Notes under the pieces: model-generated
Databases searched by the model: none
Told to the model about the DNA's origin: nothing
Seen by the model: only the letters and a program-made list of their open reading frames with translations
Source: SG8-41 sp964521405
GTDB taxonomy: Bacteria > Pseudomonadota > Gammaproteobacteria > Burkholderiales > SG8-41
Direction of reading: 5' to 3'
Length of the DNA stretch: 31,087 bases
Assembly (NCBI GenBank): GCA_964521405.1
Contig: CAZFRR010000192.1
Span: 1-31,087, forward strand
Translations under genes and position numbers: made by a program
Shown: piece after piece, positions 24,205 to 31,087 of the stretch
How the letters are laid out: each line of letters starts with the position of its first letter
Numbering within the stretch: the stretch's first letter is position 1

Positions 24205-25113
24205 ATGAGCGAGAAAAAGCCAGAGGCGGTGAAGCGCGTCGGCGTCATCGGCGCCGGCCGCATGGGACTGCCGATCATCGGGCACCTCGCGCGCAAGGGG
24301 TTCGACGTGCGCGTCAACGACATCGATCCTGGCAAGCAATCCGAGGTCGAGAAGCGCGGCGGACGTTGGTTTGCCGACACAGCCGCGCTCGCCGGTGACA
24401 GCGATGCGATTCTGATCTGCGTCGGCTACGACCACGAGCTGCGCGCGCTGCTGTCCGACAAGGGCATCCTTCCCCACCTCCGCCCGCACACCATCATCGC
24501 TGTGCTCTCCACGGTGCATCCGGACACGGTGCGGGAGCTCGCCAAGCGCGCCCACGCCAGGGGAGCGCACGTCCTGGACGCCACGATGTGTCGCGGCGCG
24601 TGGGCCGCCGACGAAGGCACCTTGCTCTCGTTCGTCGCCGGCGGCGCGGAACTCGTCGATCGCCTGCGCCCGGTGCTCGGGACCTTCTCCACGGACATCG
24701 TGCCCACCGGTGATATCGGCTCGGCGCAGGTTGCCAAGGCCGTCAACAACATGGTCATGTGGGCCTGCCTCGTCGCCAACCACGAAGGGCTCGCGCTCGC
24801 GCAGCGCTACGGCCTGGACGTCGAGGCCATGCGCAAGGCGCTGCTCACGACCCATGCTGCGAACTCGGGGCTGAAGAACTGGGGCAAGAACAGCATGGCG
24901 TGGGCCGACGACGACATGGAGATCGTCTCCGCCATGGCGAAGGAGAAGAATCTGCCCCTGCGCCAGGCGAAGGTCGTGCAGGAGATCTGCCGCTGGCTGA
25001 AGCCGGTGCGGTTCAAGCTGGAGCAGTATGGGCGCGGCGACCCGAAGGGAAAAGGCGCGCGGGGAAAGACGAAAGTTGGCGGGAAAAAGGGAAAGAAGAA
25101 AAAGTCTCGATGA
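24205..25113 (+). CDS. NAD(P)-dependent dehydrogenase, 3-hydroxyisobutyrate dehydrogenase family
   Basis: A 302-residue protein. The N-terminus has the dinucleotide-binding motif VGVIGAGRMGLPIIGHL. The middle has DATMCRGAWAADEGTLLSFV (the substrate-binding region, normally DAPVSGG), and AKAVNNMVMWACLVANHEGL carries the catalytic-type Lys and the NN pair. It oxidises or reduces a beta-hydroxy acid. The tail is unusually basic (KGKGARGKTKVGGKKGKKKK). Its TGA overlaps the ATG of the next gene (ATGA), so the two are co-translated. Confidence 0.88.
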   Translation: MSEKKPEAVKRVGVIGAGRMGLPIIGHLARKGFDVRVNDIDPGKQSEVEKRGGRWFADTAALAGDSDAILICVGYDHELRALLSDKGILPHLRPHTIIAVLSTVHPDTVRELAKRAHARGAHVLDATMCRGAWAADEGTLLSFVAGGAELVDRLRPVLGTFSTDIVPTGDIGSAQVAKAVNNMVMWACLVANHEGLALAQRYGLDVEAMRKALLTTHAANSGLKNWGKNSMAWADDDMEIVSAMAKEKNLPLRQAKVVQEICRWLKPVRFKLEQYGRGDPKGKGARGKTKVGGKKGKKKKSR

Positions 25114-26105
25114 CGGTGCGTGACGGCCTCCCCATGAAGAGACGCTTTTCCCTTCCTGCCTGCTGCTTCTTCCTGGCGCTCGCGCTCACGGCCGCGCCGG
25201 CGGCGGCGCAGGACTGGCCGGCGCGGCCCGTCCGGTTTGTCGTTCCTTCCTCGCCCGGCGGCGGCACCGACACCTACGCCCGCCTGCTGGCGCAGGGCCT
25301 GGGCCTTGTGCTGAAGCAGCAATTCCTGGTGGACAACCGTCCCGGCGGGGGCGGCAACATTGGCGCCGAAATCGCGGCCAGGGCCGCGCCGGACGGCTAT
25401 ACCTTCCTCGTCTCTTCGAGTCCGGCACTCGTCATGAACTCGAGCCTCTTCAGAAGCCTGCCCTACAACGCGGAGCGCGATTTCGCCCCGGTCGCGCGCG
25501 GCGTGGTGAGCCCCCTTGTCATCACCTGCCATCCTTCGGTGCCCGCGAAAACGCTGGCCGCCCTGGTGGCGTTGGCGAAACGCGAGCCGGGCAGCCTCAC
25601 TTACGGTTCCCCGGGCGTGGGCAGCTCGTCCAACCTGGCCGTGAAGATGGTTGAGGAAGCCGGGAAAGTGCGGTTCCTGCACGTGCCGTACAAGGGCGCT
25701 TCCCAGGCGGCGCTGGGAGTGCTCCGCGGCGAGATTGCTTTCATGGTCACCGACATCAGCACCGCGAAGCCGTTTGTTCAATCACGAAGGGTTGTGCCGC
25801 TGGCTGCGTCCCATCGCTCCTCCCACCTTCCCGGCACGCCCACCTATGCTGAAGCCGGCTATCCGAGCGTCGATGCCGTTCCCGCGTACAGCGTCGTCGC
25901 GCCGGCCGGAACACCGCAAGCCATCGTCCAGCGCATGAGCGTGGAAATCGTCGGCTTGATGAAAACCCCCGCATTCCGGGAAAAGCTCGACGCCCAGGCG
26001 CTGCTCCCGGTCTTCGACACGCCGGACGAGTTCGCCGCTGTCCTGAAAAAAGAGAGAGCGCGCTACGCGGATGTGATCCGCCGCAACAAGATTGTGGCGG
26101 AGTGA
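25110..26105 (+). CDS. Bug/TctC-family substrate-binding protein
   Basis: A 331-residue exported binding protein. The signal peptide is MKRRFSLPACCFFLALALTA followed by APAAAQD. The mature part has WPARPVRFVVPSSPGGGTD, VDNRPGGGGNIGAE, APDGYTFLVSSSPALVMN, YGSPGVGSSSNLAVKMVEEAG, and FLHVPYKGASQAALGVLRGE. The start at 25110 overlaps the stop of the dehydrogenase (ATGA); an internal ATG at 25134 starts exactly at the signal peptide and is the alternative. It would bind a carboxylate; no membrane partner is nearby. Confidence 0.9.
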   Translation: MTVRDGLPMKRRFSLPACCFFLALALTAAPAAAQDWPARPVRFVVPSSPGGGTDTYARLLAQGLGLVLKQQFLVDNRPGGGGNIGAEIAARAAPDGYTFLVSSSPALVMNSSLFRSLPYNAERDFAPVARGVVSPLVITCHPSVPAKTLAALVALAKREPGSLTYGSPGVGSSSNLAVKMVEEAGKVRFLHVPYKGASQAALGVLRGEIAFMVTDISTAKPFVQSRRVVPLAASHRSSHLPGTPTYAEAGYPSVDAVPAYSVVAPAGTPQAIVQRMSVEIVGLMKTPAFREKLDAQALLPVFDTPDEFAAVLKKERARYADVIRRNKIVAE

Positions 26106-26111
26106 TCTCAC

Positions 26112-26230
26112 TGTGTCGCAAGTACTGATCCCCTCCCCCTTGAGGGGGGAGGGCTAGGGTGGGGGTGAGAATGGTTATGACACACAACGTTTTCACCCCC
26201 ATCCCACCTTCCCCCGTCAAGGGGGAAGGA
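26112..26230 (+). repeat. G/C-rich hairpin element, copy 2
   Basis: Homologous to copy 1 at 9679-9797: leader GTGTCGCAAGTACTGATCCC, then CTCCCCCTTGAGGGGGGAGG, AGGGTGGGGGTGAGAATG and the inverse TTTTCACCCCCATCCC. It fills the gap before the fourth solute-binding protein. Confidence 0.85.
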
Positions 26231-26256
26231 GCTGTTCGCTTGAGCGGAGATAACTG

Positions 26257-27321
26257 GTGATTTCAACCAAGTTCGCTTCCTGTCTTCTCGCTTCCGCCTG
26301 CTGCCTTTTCGCGTCTGCGCCCGCAATAGCGCAAACGAAGGGCGCGGCGGCGGCGGCCGAGCTCGCGCTTTACGACGGCGCGGACCGCGAACAGCGCCTG
26401 GCCGAGGGCGCGCGGCGCGAAGGTTTCCTCAATCTCTACACCTCGCTCACCGTCGACGACATGGCGGTTCTGAACTCGGCGTTCGAAAAGCGCTACCACG
26501 TCAAGGTGCAGATGTGGCGCGCCAACTCGGAGAAGATCGTGCAGCGCGCGCTGGCCGAGGCCCGCGCCGGGCGCTTCGACGTGGATGTCTTCGAGTCCAA
26601 CGCCCCCTCGCTGGAGATCCTGCACCGCGAGGGGGTGCTGCAGGCGGTGCGCTCGCCCCATCACGCGGATCTCATTCCGGCGGCGGTGCCGGCGCACCGC
26701 GAGTGGGTCGGGGCGCGGCTGAACATATTCGTCCACGCCTACAACACCAAGCTCGTCCGGAAGGATGAGTTGCCCGCCTCCTACGCCGACCTGCTGCATC
26801 CGCGCTGGAAAGGCAGGCTCGGCATCGAGGCCTCCGACGAGGACTGGTTCGCCGCGGTGGTGCAGAGCCTCGGCGAGGAAAAGGGGCTGAAGTTCTTTCG
26901 CGACCTGGTGGCGACGAACGGCCTGTCGGTGCGCCGGGGCCATACCCTGCTCACCAACCTGGTGGCCGCGGGAGAGGTGCCCTTCGCGCTCACCGTCTAC
27001 AACTTCACCGCGGAGCAGATGAAGCAGAAAGGCGCGCCGCTCGACTGGTTCGTCATACCGCCCGCCATCGCCCGCGCCAACGGGGTCGCCGTGGCGCGCC
27101 GCGCGCCGCGCCCGCACGCGGCGCTGTTGTACTATGAATTCATGATCAGCGACGAAGGCCAGAGAATCCTGTTGAATCGCGATTTCGTGCCGGCCAGCCG
27201 GAAAATGGACACCGAGTTGAACCGCGGCCCGCTGACGATCATCAACCCGGCGCTGATCGTGGACCAGGGCGAGCGCTGGTCCAGGCTCTACGACGAAATC
27301 ATCGTGAAGATACCCCGATAG
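26257..27321 (+). CDS. ABC transporter substrate-binding protein, fourth paralogue
   Basis: A 354-residue periplasmic binding protein with a signal peptide ending APAIAQ. Shared features are LYDGADREQRLAEGARREGF, the FEKRYHVKVQMWRANSEKIV stretch, HPRWKGRLGIEASDEDWFAAV, and RGHTLLTNLVAAGEVPFALTVYNF. The GTG start is preceded by GGAG, 8 bases upstream. It is a third close relative of the 17301 and 18302 genes, separated by the enzyme genes. Confidence 0.9.
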   Translation: MISTKFASCLLASACCLFASAPAIAQTKGAAAAAELALYDGADREQRLAEGARREGFLNLYTSLTVDDMAVLNSAFEKRYHVKVQMWRANSEKIVQRALAEARAGRFDVDVFESNAPSLEILHREGVLQAVRSPHHADLIPAAVPAHREWVGARLNIFVHAYNTKLVRKDELPASYADLLHPRWKGRLGIEASDEDWFAAVVQSLGEEKGLKFFRDLVATNGLSVRRGHTLLTNLVAAGEVPFALTVYNFTAEQMKQKGAPLDWFVIPPAIARANGVAVARRAPRPHAALLYYEFMISDEGQRILLNRDFVPASRKMDTELNRGPLTIINPALIVDQGERWSRLYDEIIVKIPR

Positions 27322-27364
27322 GTGACAAGCCTCCCGGCAGCTCCGGGGTGCTTCCTATCGCGTA

Positions 27365-28054
27365 TCACGCCTTATTCAAGGAAACGCCGAGCGTTTCGCA
27401 CGCCCTCCAGGCAGTCGCCTTGATGGAAGACCACACCGGTCGCTTGAATTCCTTCTCCAGCGGGCCGACGATCGCGCGGGTCGGCAGCTGCGAGCAGGCG
27501 ATGAAGAGCGCATCGCACTTCTCATCCATCGTTTCGCGCGCCCGCGCCACGACCGCATCTGGCCCGATTTTCCCCAGCTCCTCCACGTTCGCCGCCTCGA
27601 AGCTGCTCAACCGGCGGACAGCGATGCTCGAGCGCGCCAGCAAAGCCTTCAACTGCTCGTTGACCTCGGCCGAGTAAGGCGTCACCAGGGCGATGTCGTG
27701 CGCGCGCGCCTCGCGCAGGGACTCGACCATGGAATTCGCCGTGGTCACGACCGGCGCGCCGGTGATGCTCGCGAGCGATTTGGCGATCCCGGCGTCGCGC
27801 TCCGGCCCGGCGAGTATGCCGGCGGCCGTGCAGCCGTAAACGACCAGGTCCACCGGGTCCTCGGCAAACGCCTTGGCCATGGACTCCGCCAGCCCCGCAT
27901 AAGCCGGGATGTCGGCCATCGTGAGCAGCCCCTGCTGCCGCGGTATGCGCAGCGTGCGGCAGGTGGCGCCTCGCGGCAGCCACTCGATGAGTTCCCCCTC
28001 CATCGTCGTGTTGTTGGCGGGAACCATCAGCCCGATTTTCAGCGCTCTGGTCAT
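27365..28054 (-). CDS. Maleate isomerase/Asp-Glu racemase superfamily protein
   Basis: A 229-residue cytoplasmic enzyme starting MTRALKIGLMVPANNTTMEGEL. Both active-site cysteines of maleate cis-trans isomerases and racemases are present: Cys75 in LVVYGCTAAG and Cys187 in FIACSQLPTRA. Arylmalonate decarboxylases keep only one, so isomerase or racemase chemistry is favoured. It is convergent with the fourth binding protein. Maleate-type products could come from aromatic ring cleavage, which would fit this cluster, but the substrate is inferred. The ribosome-binding sequence is weak. Confidence 0.85.
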   Translation of the reverse strand: MTRALKIGLMVPANNTTMEGELIEWLPRGATCRTLRIPRQQGLLTMADIPAYAGLAESMAKAFAEDPVDLVVYGCTAAGILAGPERDAGIAKSLASITGAPVVTTANSMVESLREARAHDIALVTPYSAEVNEQLKALLARSSIAVRRLSSFEAANVEELGKIGPDAVVARARETMDEKCDALFIACSQLPTRAIVGPLEKEFKRPVWSSIKATAWRACETLGVSLNKA

Positions 28055-28097
28055 GGCGTTACCGTATTGGAAGCGTCTACTTTATCAGAGGCGCCCC

Positions 28098-28130
28098 GGG
28101 AATGAGGGCGAAGGGATGAGGGATGACCTA
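28098..28130 (+). repeat. GGGATGAGGGATGACC repeat unit
   Basis: A short copy of the GGATGAGGG family (GGGCGAAGGGATGAGGGATG), corresponding to an outer arm of the ~175-nt element without a recognisable interior. The rest of 28055-28270 shows no gene. Confidence 0.6.
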
Positions 28131-28270
28131 TACCCGGTTCTTCGCGCTTGGCGCCATCCCGGCTTTTCTCAGGCGCTGTTTACCCTCATACTACCGTTCC
28201 GTCAGGTAACGGGAATTTCCCGATGTCCTGCCTTGTTTACGATGGTAGTCGATACTCAACCGGAGGGTTC

Positions 28271-28804
28271 ATGAAAAGACGCGAGTTCATCCCGGCAGTG
28301 GTCCTCGCCCTTGCTTTGGCGGGTGCGACTGGCCAGGCTGCGGCCATCGAGGTCGGCGACAAGGCCCCGGACTTCAACCTGCCAAGCACGAAGGAAGGGA
28401 AGTTCAGCCTGAGCGGTGTCGCCGGCAAGAAAAACGTCATCGTCCAGTTCTACGTCCTCGATTTCACGCCGACGTGAATTAAGGAACTGTCGTCCAGTCG
28501 GGACGACTATTCGAAGTTCGAGGCGGTCGATACCGAGATCGTGGGTATCAGCTCCAACGTGACGTTCTCGCAGAAGGCGTTCGCTGATTTTCTCAAGCTC
28601 AACTTCCCGCTGCTGAGCGATGCGCCCAGCATGAAGACCATGCAGGACTATGGCGTATTCAATGCAGAGCGCAGGCTGGCGCAACGCTCCTACTTCATCA
28701 TCGACAAGCAGGGCGTGGTCCGTTACATGAAAGTGCTGAAGCAGGGCGAGCCGCTGGTTTCCAACGAGGAATTGCTGGCGGAAGTGAAGAAGATAAACAA
28801 GTGA
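28271..28804 (+). CDS. Selenocysteine-containing peroxiredoxin (AhpC/TSA-like), predicted UGA recoding at codon 69
   Basis: Read through the TGA at 28475-28477, this is a 177-residue secreted peroxiredoxin. The signal peptide MKRREFIPAVVLALALAGAT ends near QAAA. The thioredoxin-fold core reads EVGDKAPDFNLPSTKEGKFS, then QFYVLDFTPT-U-IKEL. The TGA sits where peroxiredoxins have the peroxidatic Cys (TxxC), here TPTU. Downstream, unbroken and in frame, are VGISSNVTFSQKAFADFLK, FPLLSDAP and RSYFIIDKQGVVRYMKV, as in the family. The start follows GGAGGG (28262-28267). An ordinary reading would stop at residue 68 and leave the second half an orphan. A hairpin at 28489-28507 starts 11 bases after the TGA. 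It would reduce peroxides in the periplasm. A nonsense mutation of a TGC/TGT codon is the alternative. Confidence 0.85.
28478..28512 (+). promoter_or_regulatory. Predicted bacterial SECIS hairpin
   Basis: Immediately after the TGA: an 11-base spacer (28478-28488), a 7-bp perfect stem GTCGTCC/GGACGAC (28489-28495 with 28501-28507) and a five-base loop AGTCG that includes GU in the RNA. Below the stem a 2x2 internal loop is followed by three more pairs (GAA/TTC, 28484-28486 with 28510-28512). Spacing and loop match the minimal SelB-binding hairpin of known bacterial SECIS elements, though no folding program was run. Confidence 0.75.
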
Positions 28805-28817
28805 TGGATATTGAGTA

Positions 28818-29378
28818 ATGCGTGATACGCGCCGGATTAGTATCGCTCGCTACGGCCAGCTCTTGCTGGCCGTAGCTTTGTTGCTGACTGGCGGGCCATA
28901 CCACGCGCGGGCGGCGGACTACAGTTCGGTTCCCAAGCTGCAGGAAATGAAGGACCGCCCGGCCGCACCGGATTTCACCCTGCCCAGTCCCGACGGCAAG
29001 AAGGTCTCACTCAAGGATTACCGCGGCAAGATCGTGTTCCTGAACTTCTGGGCCTCCTGGTGCGAATCCTGCCGTGACGAGATGCCGTCCATGGACCGCC
29101 TCTACCGGGAATTCAAGGGGAAGGGTCTGGAGGTCGTGGCGGTGAACGTCAAGGACAAGCGCCCGGACGCGCTCGCCTTCGTCAAGAAATTGAAGCTCAC
29201 TTACCCGATCATGATGGATCCCGAGGGCGAAGTCGGGCTGCTCTACGGCGCATTTGGCTTGCCCGTCACCTACCTGATCGACAGGAAGGGCGTGGTGCTC
29301 GCGCGCCTGTGGGGACCAGCCGACTGGTACAGCCCCGGCGCCCGCAAGCTGATCGGCGCGCTCGTCGAACAAAAGTAG
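28818..29378 (+). CDS. TlpA/ResA-like periplasmic thioredoxin
   Basis: A 186-residue exported thioredoxin-fold protein. The signal segment is QLLLAVALLLTGGPYHARAA. The core is APDFTLPSPDGKKVSLKDYR, then FLNFWASWCESCRDEMPSMD with a CxxC at Cys82 and Cys85, and later YPIMMDPEGEVGLLYGAFGL with the cis-Pro motif LPVTYLIDRKG. It follows the selenoprotein by 13 bases, in the same direction, so it is likely co-transcribed. It may reduce the oxidised Sec of that peroxiredoxin or act on cytochrome or other periplasmic thiols. The start has a weak ribosome site. Confidence 0.9.
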   Translation: MRDTRRISIARYGQLLLAVALLLTGGPYHARAADYSSVPKLQEMKDRPAAPDFTLPSPDGKKVSLKDYRGKIVFLNFWASWCESCRDEMPSMDRLYREFKGKGLEVVAVNVKDKRPDALAFVKKLKLTYPIMMDPEGEVGLLYGAFGLPVTYLIDRKGVVLARLWGPADWYSPGARKLIGALVEQK

Positions 29379-29384
29379 CGAGCA

Positions 29385-29492
29385 CGCTGTTCCGAGTTCA
29401 ACGTTCAATGTTCAAAGTTCTGGGACAAACCTGGAACCTTGAACCCGAAACCCGAAACCCGAAACCCGGAACCCGGAACCTTGAACCCGGAA
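29385..29492 (+). repeat. GAACCCGGAACC simple repeat
   Basis: Degenerate GTTCAA/GTTCCGA units, then GAACCTTGAACCCG and GAAACCCGAAACCCGGAACC units, are the inverted form of the 3878-3958 family. The rest of the gap (29493-29644) holds no gene except the ribosome-binding AAGGGG near 29635. Confidence 0.85.
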
Positions 29493-29644
29493 CGTTTCCG
29501 CCCACCCCCGTTCACAGGGTGGACGGAAGCTCTGGCCAACGACCCCGCTTCGCAGTAAAGTTACGCGCCTGATTCCAAAGCCGCCTGCCGCAGCCACCTC
29601 ACCCAGCAGTCCTTTCATTCCCGGTCATTCCAAAGGGGTCCTCC

Positions 29645-30289
29645 ATGATCTACGAATTCAGAACCTATGATCTCAAGCCGCACAGCCTGAACGAAGTCGA
29701 GAAGCGCTTCGGCGAGGCCTACGAGTTCCGCAAGCAGTTCTCGCCGCTCGCCGCGTTCTGGCACACCGAGATCGGCCCGCTCAACCAGATCATCCACGTC
29801 TGGGCGTACAAGGACCTCGCGGAACGCACGAGGATCCGCGACACCGCGGTCAAGGAAGGCGCCGGCAAGTGGCCGCCCAAGACCGCCGAGTTCCTGGTGC
29901 GCCAGCGCTCGGAGATCTTCATGCCGTTCGCCTTCTCGCCGGAAATCAAGCCGGGCAAGCAGGGGCCGTTCTTCGAGATGCGCATCTACACCTATGCCGC
30001 CGGCCAGCTGCCGAACCTCACCAAGGCCTGGGAGCTCGCGATCCCCGGCCGCCTGAAGCACGGGCCCGTGACCGCGATCCTCTACTCCGAGCTGGGCGGC
30101 CTCAACCAGTTCATGCACATCTGGCCCTACAAGACGCTCGACGAGCGCTGGGAAATGCGAAAGAAACTCGTGGAAATCGGCGTCTGGCCGCCCTCGGTCA
30201 TTGCCAAGAAGGCCGGGCTGCCGGATGTCCACCTGGTGCAGCAGGAGAACAAGATAGTCATGCCATCGGCTTTCTCTCCGCTGCAGTAG
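29645..30289 (+). CDS. NIPSNAP-family protein
   Basis: A 214-residue cytoplasmic protein of two related halves: MIYEFRTYDLKPHSLNEVEK, then NQIIHVWAYKDLAERTRIRD, and FFEMRIYTYAAGQLPNLTKA, then NQFMHIWPYKTLDERWEMRK. Each half is a ferredoxin-like fold, giving the NIPSNAP arrangement. The molecular role is not known. The ATG has GGGG six bases upstream. Confidence 0.9.
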   Translation: MIYEFRTYDLKPHSLNEVEKRFGEAYEFRKQFSPLAAFWHTEIGPLNQIIHVWAYKDLAERTRIRDTAVKEGAGKWPPKTAEFLVRQRSEIFMPFAFSPEIKPGKQGPFFEMRIYTYAAGQLPNLTKAWELAIPGRLKHGPVTAILYSELGGLNQFMHIWPYKTLDERWEMRKKLVEIGVWPPSVIAKKAGLPDVHLVQQENKIVMPSAFSPLQ

Positions 30290-30333
30290 GCATGCCTGGA
30301 TGAACGCGCGAATTACACTTCAAGCTTGAGCGC

Positions 30334-30810
30334 ATGGAAGCACAGCACTCTCGCCATTCCATCACGAGCCTGCCAGGCGCATTGGCCGTCGCCGTGTGGG
30401 CTGGTTACGTGCTGGTGGCGGCCTTTTTTTATGCTCCCGATATCCCGCTGTCGGCATGGCCGATCGGCTTCTGCGGCCTGGCTGCGTGCCTGGCCGTGAT
30501 CCTGAATGTCGCCTACTGGCGTCTCATCGTGATCCTGGCGTCGTCCGTCTATATTGTGTTCTATGCAACCCGGGTCGCACGCATGGTCGCGATGACGGCG
30601 GACTTCAACCTCTCCGCGCTGCCTTCAGCTCTTTCCTTTTATTACAGCGCCTCGTGGAGCGTGACCGCCGGCATGCTCCAGGAGAAAGGTGTCGCAAGCG
30701 GCCTCGCTCACGGCTTTCTCGATTACGCCATGCCGCTTCTGAGCCTTATTTTGATCGGCCTGGCCTTGTTGTCCCGGCGCTCCGGGCACAGTGCTTCGCA
30801 GCCCGGCTGA
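30334..30810 (+). CDS. Small integral membrane protein, unknown function
   Basis: A 158-residue protein with four likely transmembrane segments: ALAVAVWAGYVLVAAFFYA, IGFCGLAACLAVILNVAYW, LIVILASSVYIVFYATRVAR and MPLLSLILIGLALLSRR. No domain is recognised. The ATG is 44 bases after the NIPSNAP stop and has no strong ribosome site. It precedes the acyl-CoA dehydrogenase-like gene by 121 bases. Membership in the same operon is not established. Confidence 0.65.
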   Translation: MEAQHSRHSITSLPGALAVAVWAGYVLVAAFFYAPDIPLSAWPIGFCGLAACLAVILNVAYWRLIVILASSVYIVFYATRVARMVAMTADFNLSALPSALSFYYSASWSVTAGMLQEKGVASGLAHGFLDYAMPLLSLILIGLALLSRRSGHSASQPG

Positions 30811-30931
30811 GCCATGCCGGGGGCGGCGGTGAAGACTAACGGAGTAAAGCGATAATAAGAACCAGCTGGCATGGAAACTCCCATCATTGCATCCCTTATT
30901 CACTGAATCACTCATCACCCAGGAAAGAAGA

Positions 30932-31087
30932 ATGCTGCTAGATGAAATGGTAGACCGCGGGCTGTCCGAGGACACCCGCATGATGCGGGACGTCACCCGC
31001 AAGTTCGCGAACGAGCACGTGATTCCGTTCACGCGCCAGAACTGGCAGGCGGAATGGAACATGAACCCGGATCAGCGCCTGCCGCGC
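30932..31087 (+). CDS. Acyl-CoA dehydrogenase, N-terminal fragment
   Basis: The first 52 codons, beginning MLLDEMVDRGLSEDTRMMRD and continuing VTRKFANEHVIPFTRQNWQ, are cut by the window end. This matches the N-terminal helical domain of acyl-CoA dehydrogenases (a helix with FANEHVIPF). The start follows AGGAAAGAAG. Substrate range cannot be seen from this part. Confidence 0.75.
   Translation, partial: MLLDEMVDRGLSEDTRMMRDVTRKFANEHVIPFTRQNWQAEWNMNPDQRLPR

Noticed and set aside
28148..28477. Frame of 109 codons ending at the TGA as a complete protein
   Set aside because: It would cut a peroxiredoxin before its catalytic residue; the true start is at 28271 and the frame continues past the TGA.
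28475..28477. Stop codon caused by sequencing error or pseudogene
   Set aside because: Position at the catalytic residue, intact frame on both sides and a SECIS-like hairpin favour recoding, though error cannot be fully excluded.
28541..28804. Separate small gene made of the second half of the peroxiredoxin
   Set aside because: It has no ribosome-binding site or N-terminal fold elements and is the direct continuation of the upstream frame.

Overview
The window is a GC-rich stretch, probably from a soil or sediment betaproteobacterium of Burkholderiales-like affinity, most likely a metagenome-type genome. The evidence is the Bug/TctC solute-binding proteins, an expanded family of Fe3+-type periplasmic binding proteins, a SoxC-type sulfite dehydrogenase, UbiD, bicupin and Rieske enzymes typical of aromatic or aliphatic acid degradation, and almost every gap between genes being packed with short simple repeats. 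No rRNA, tRNA, CRISPR, transposase or phage gene was seen.

Layout. 1-1797 (minus): molybdenum sulfite dehydrogenase (SoxC type) followed by its cytochrome c lipoprotein, cut by the window edge. 2036-3870 (plus): a two-domain hypothetical protein and an alpha/beta hydrolase lacking the usual nucleophile serine. 3960-8017 (minus): solute-binding protein, Ni/Co permease, PDC-lactonase-like amidohydrolase and a Bug protein. 8169-14875 (plus): UbiD-type decarboxylase, a EutA-like reactivase with a very His-rich tail, a fused two-domain ABC permease and its ATPase. 15034-15706 (minus): a HigBA-like toxin-antitoxin pair with a palindromic operator. 16141-27321 (plus): bicupin, two tandem solute-binding proteins, two more cupins, a TPP enzyme, a Rieske oxygenase, an HIBADH-family dehydrogenase, another Bug protein and a fourth solute-binding protein. 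27365-28054 (minus): a maleate isomerase/Asp-Glu racemase-type enzyme. 28271-29378 (plus): an exported peroxiredoxin with an in-frame TGA at the peroxidatic cysteine position, followed by a TlpA-like thioredoxin. 29645-31087 (plus): NIPSNAP protein, small membrane protein, start of an acyl-CoA dehydrogenase.

How the genes may work together. The central 20 kb looks like an uptake and catabolic island for an organic acid, possibly aromatic: one ABC membrane/ATPase pair with four binding-protein paralogues, two Bug proteins, and decarboxylase, oxygenase, TPP, dehydrogenase, lactonase and isomerase enzymes. The substrate cannot be read from the sequence.

Most notable. (1) A probable selenocysteine peroxiredoxin at 28271-28804: TGA at codon 69 in a TxxU context, with a hairpin beginning 11 nt after the TGA as expected of a bacterial SECIS, next to a TlpA-like partner. 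(2) A EutA-like protein with a His-rich tail and no ethanolamine ammonia-lyase genes nearby. (3) A dispersed element of about 175 nt in three copies, with many simple repeats that reach into start and stop codons and even into a signal peptide.
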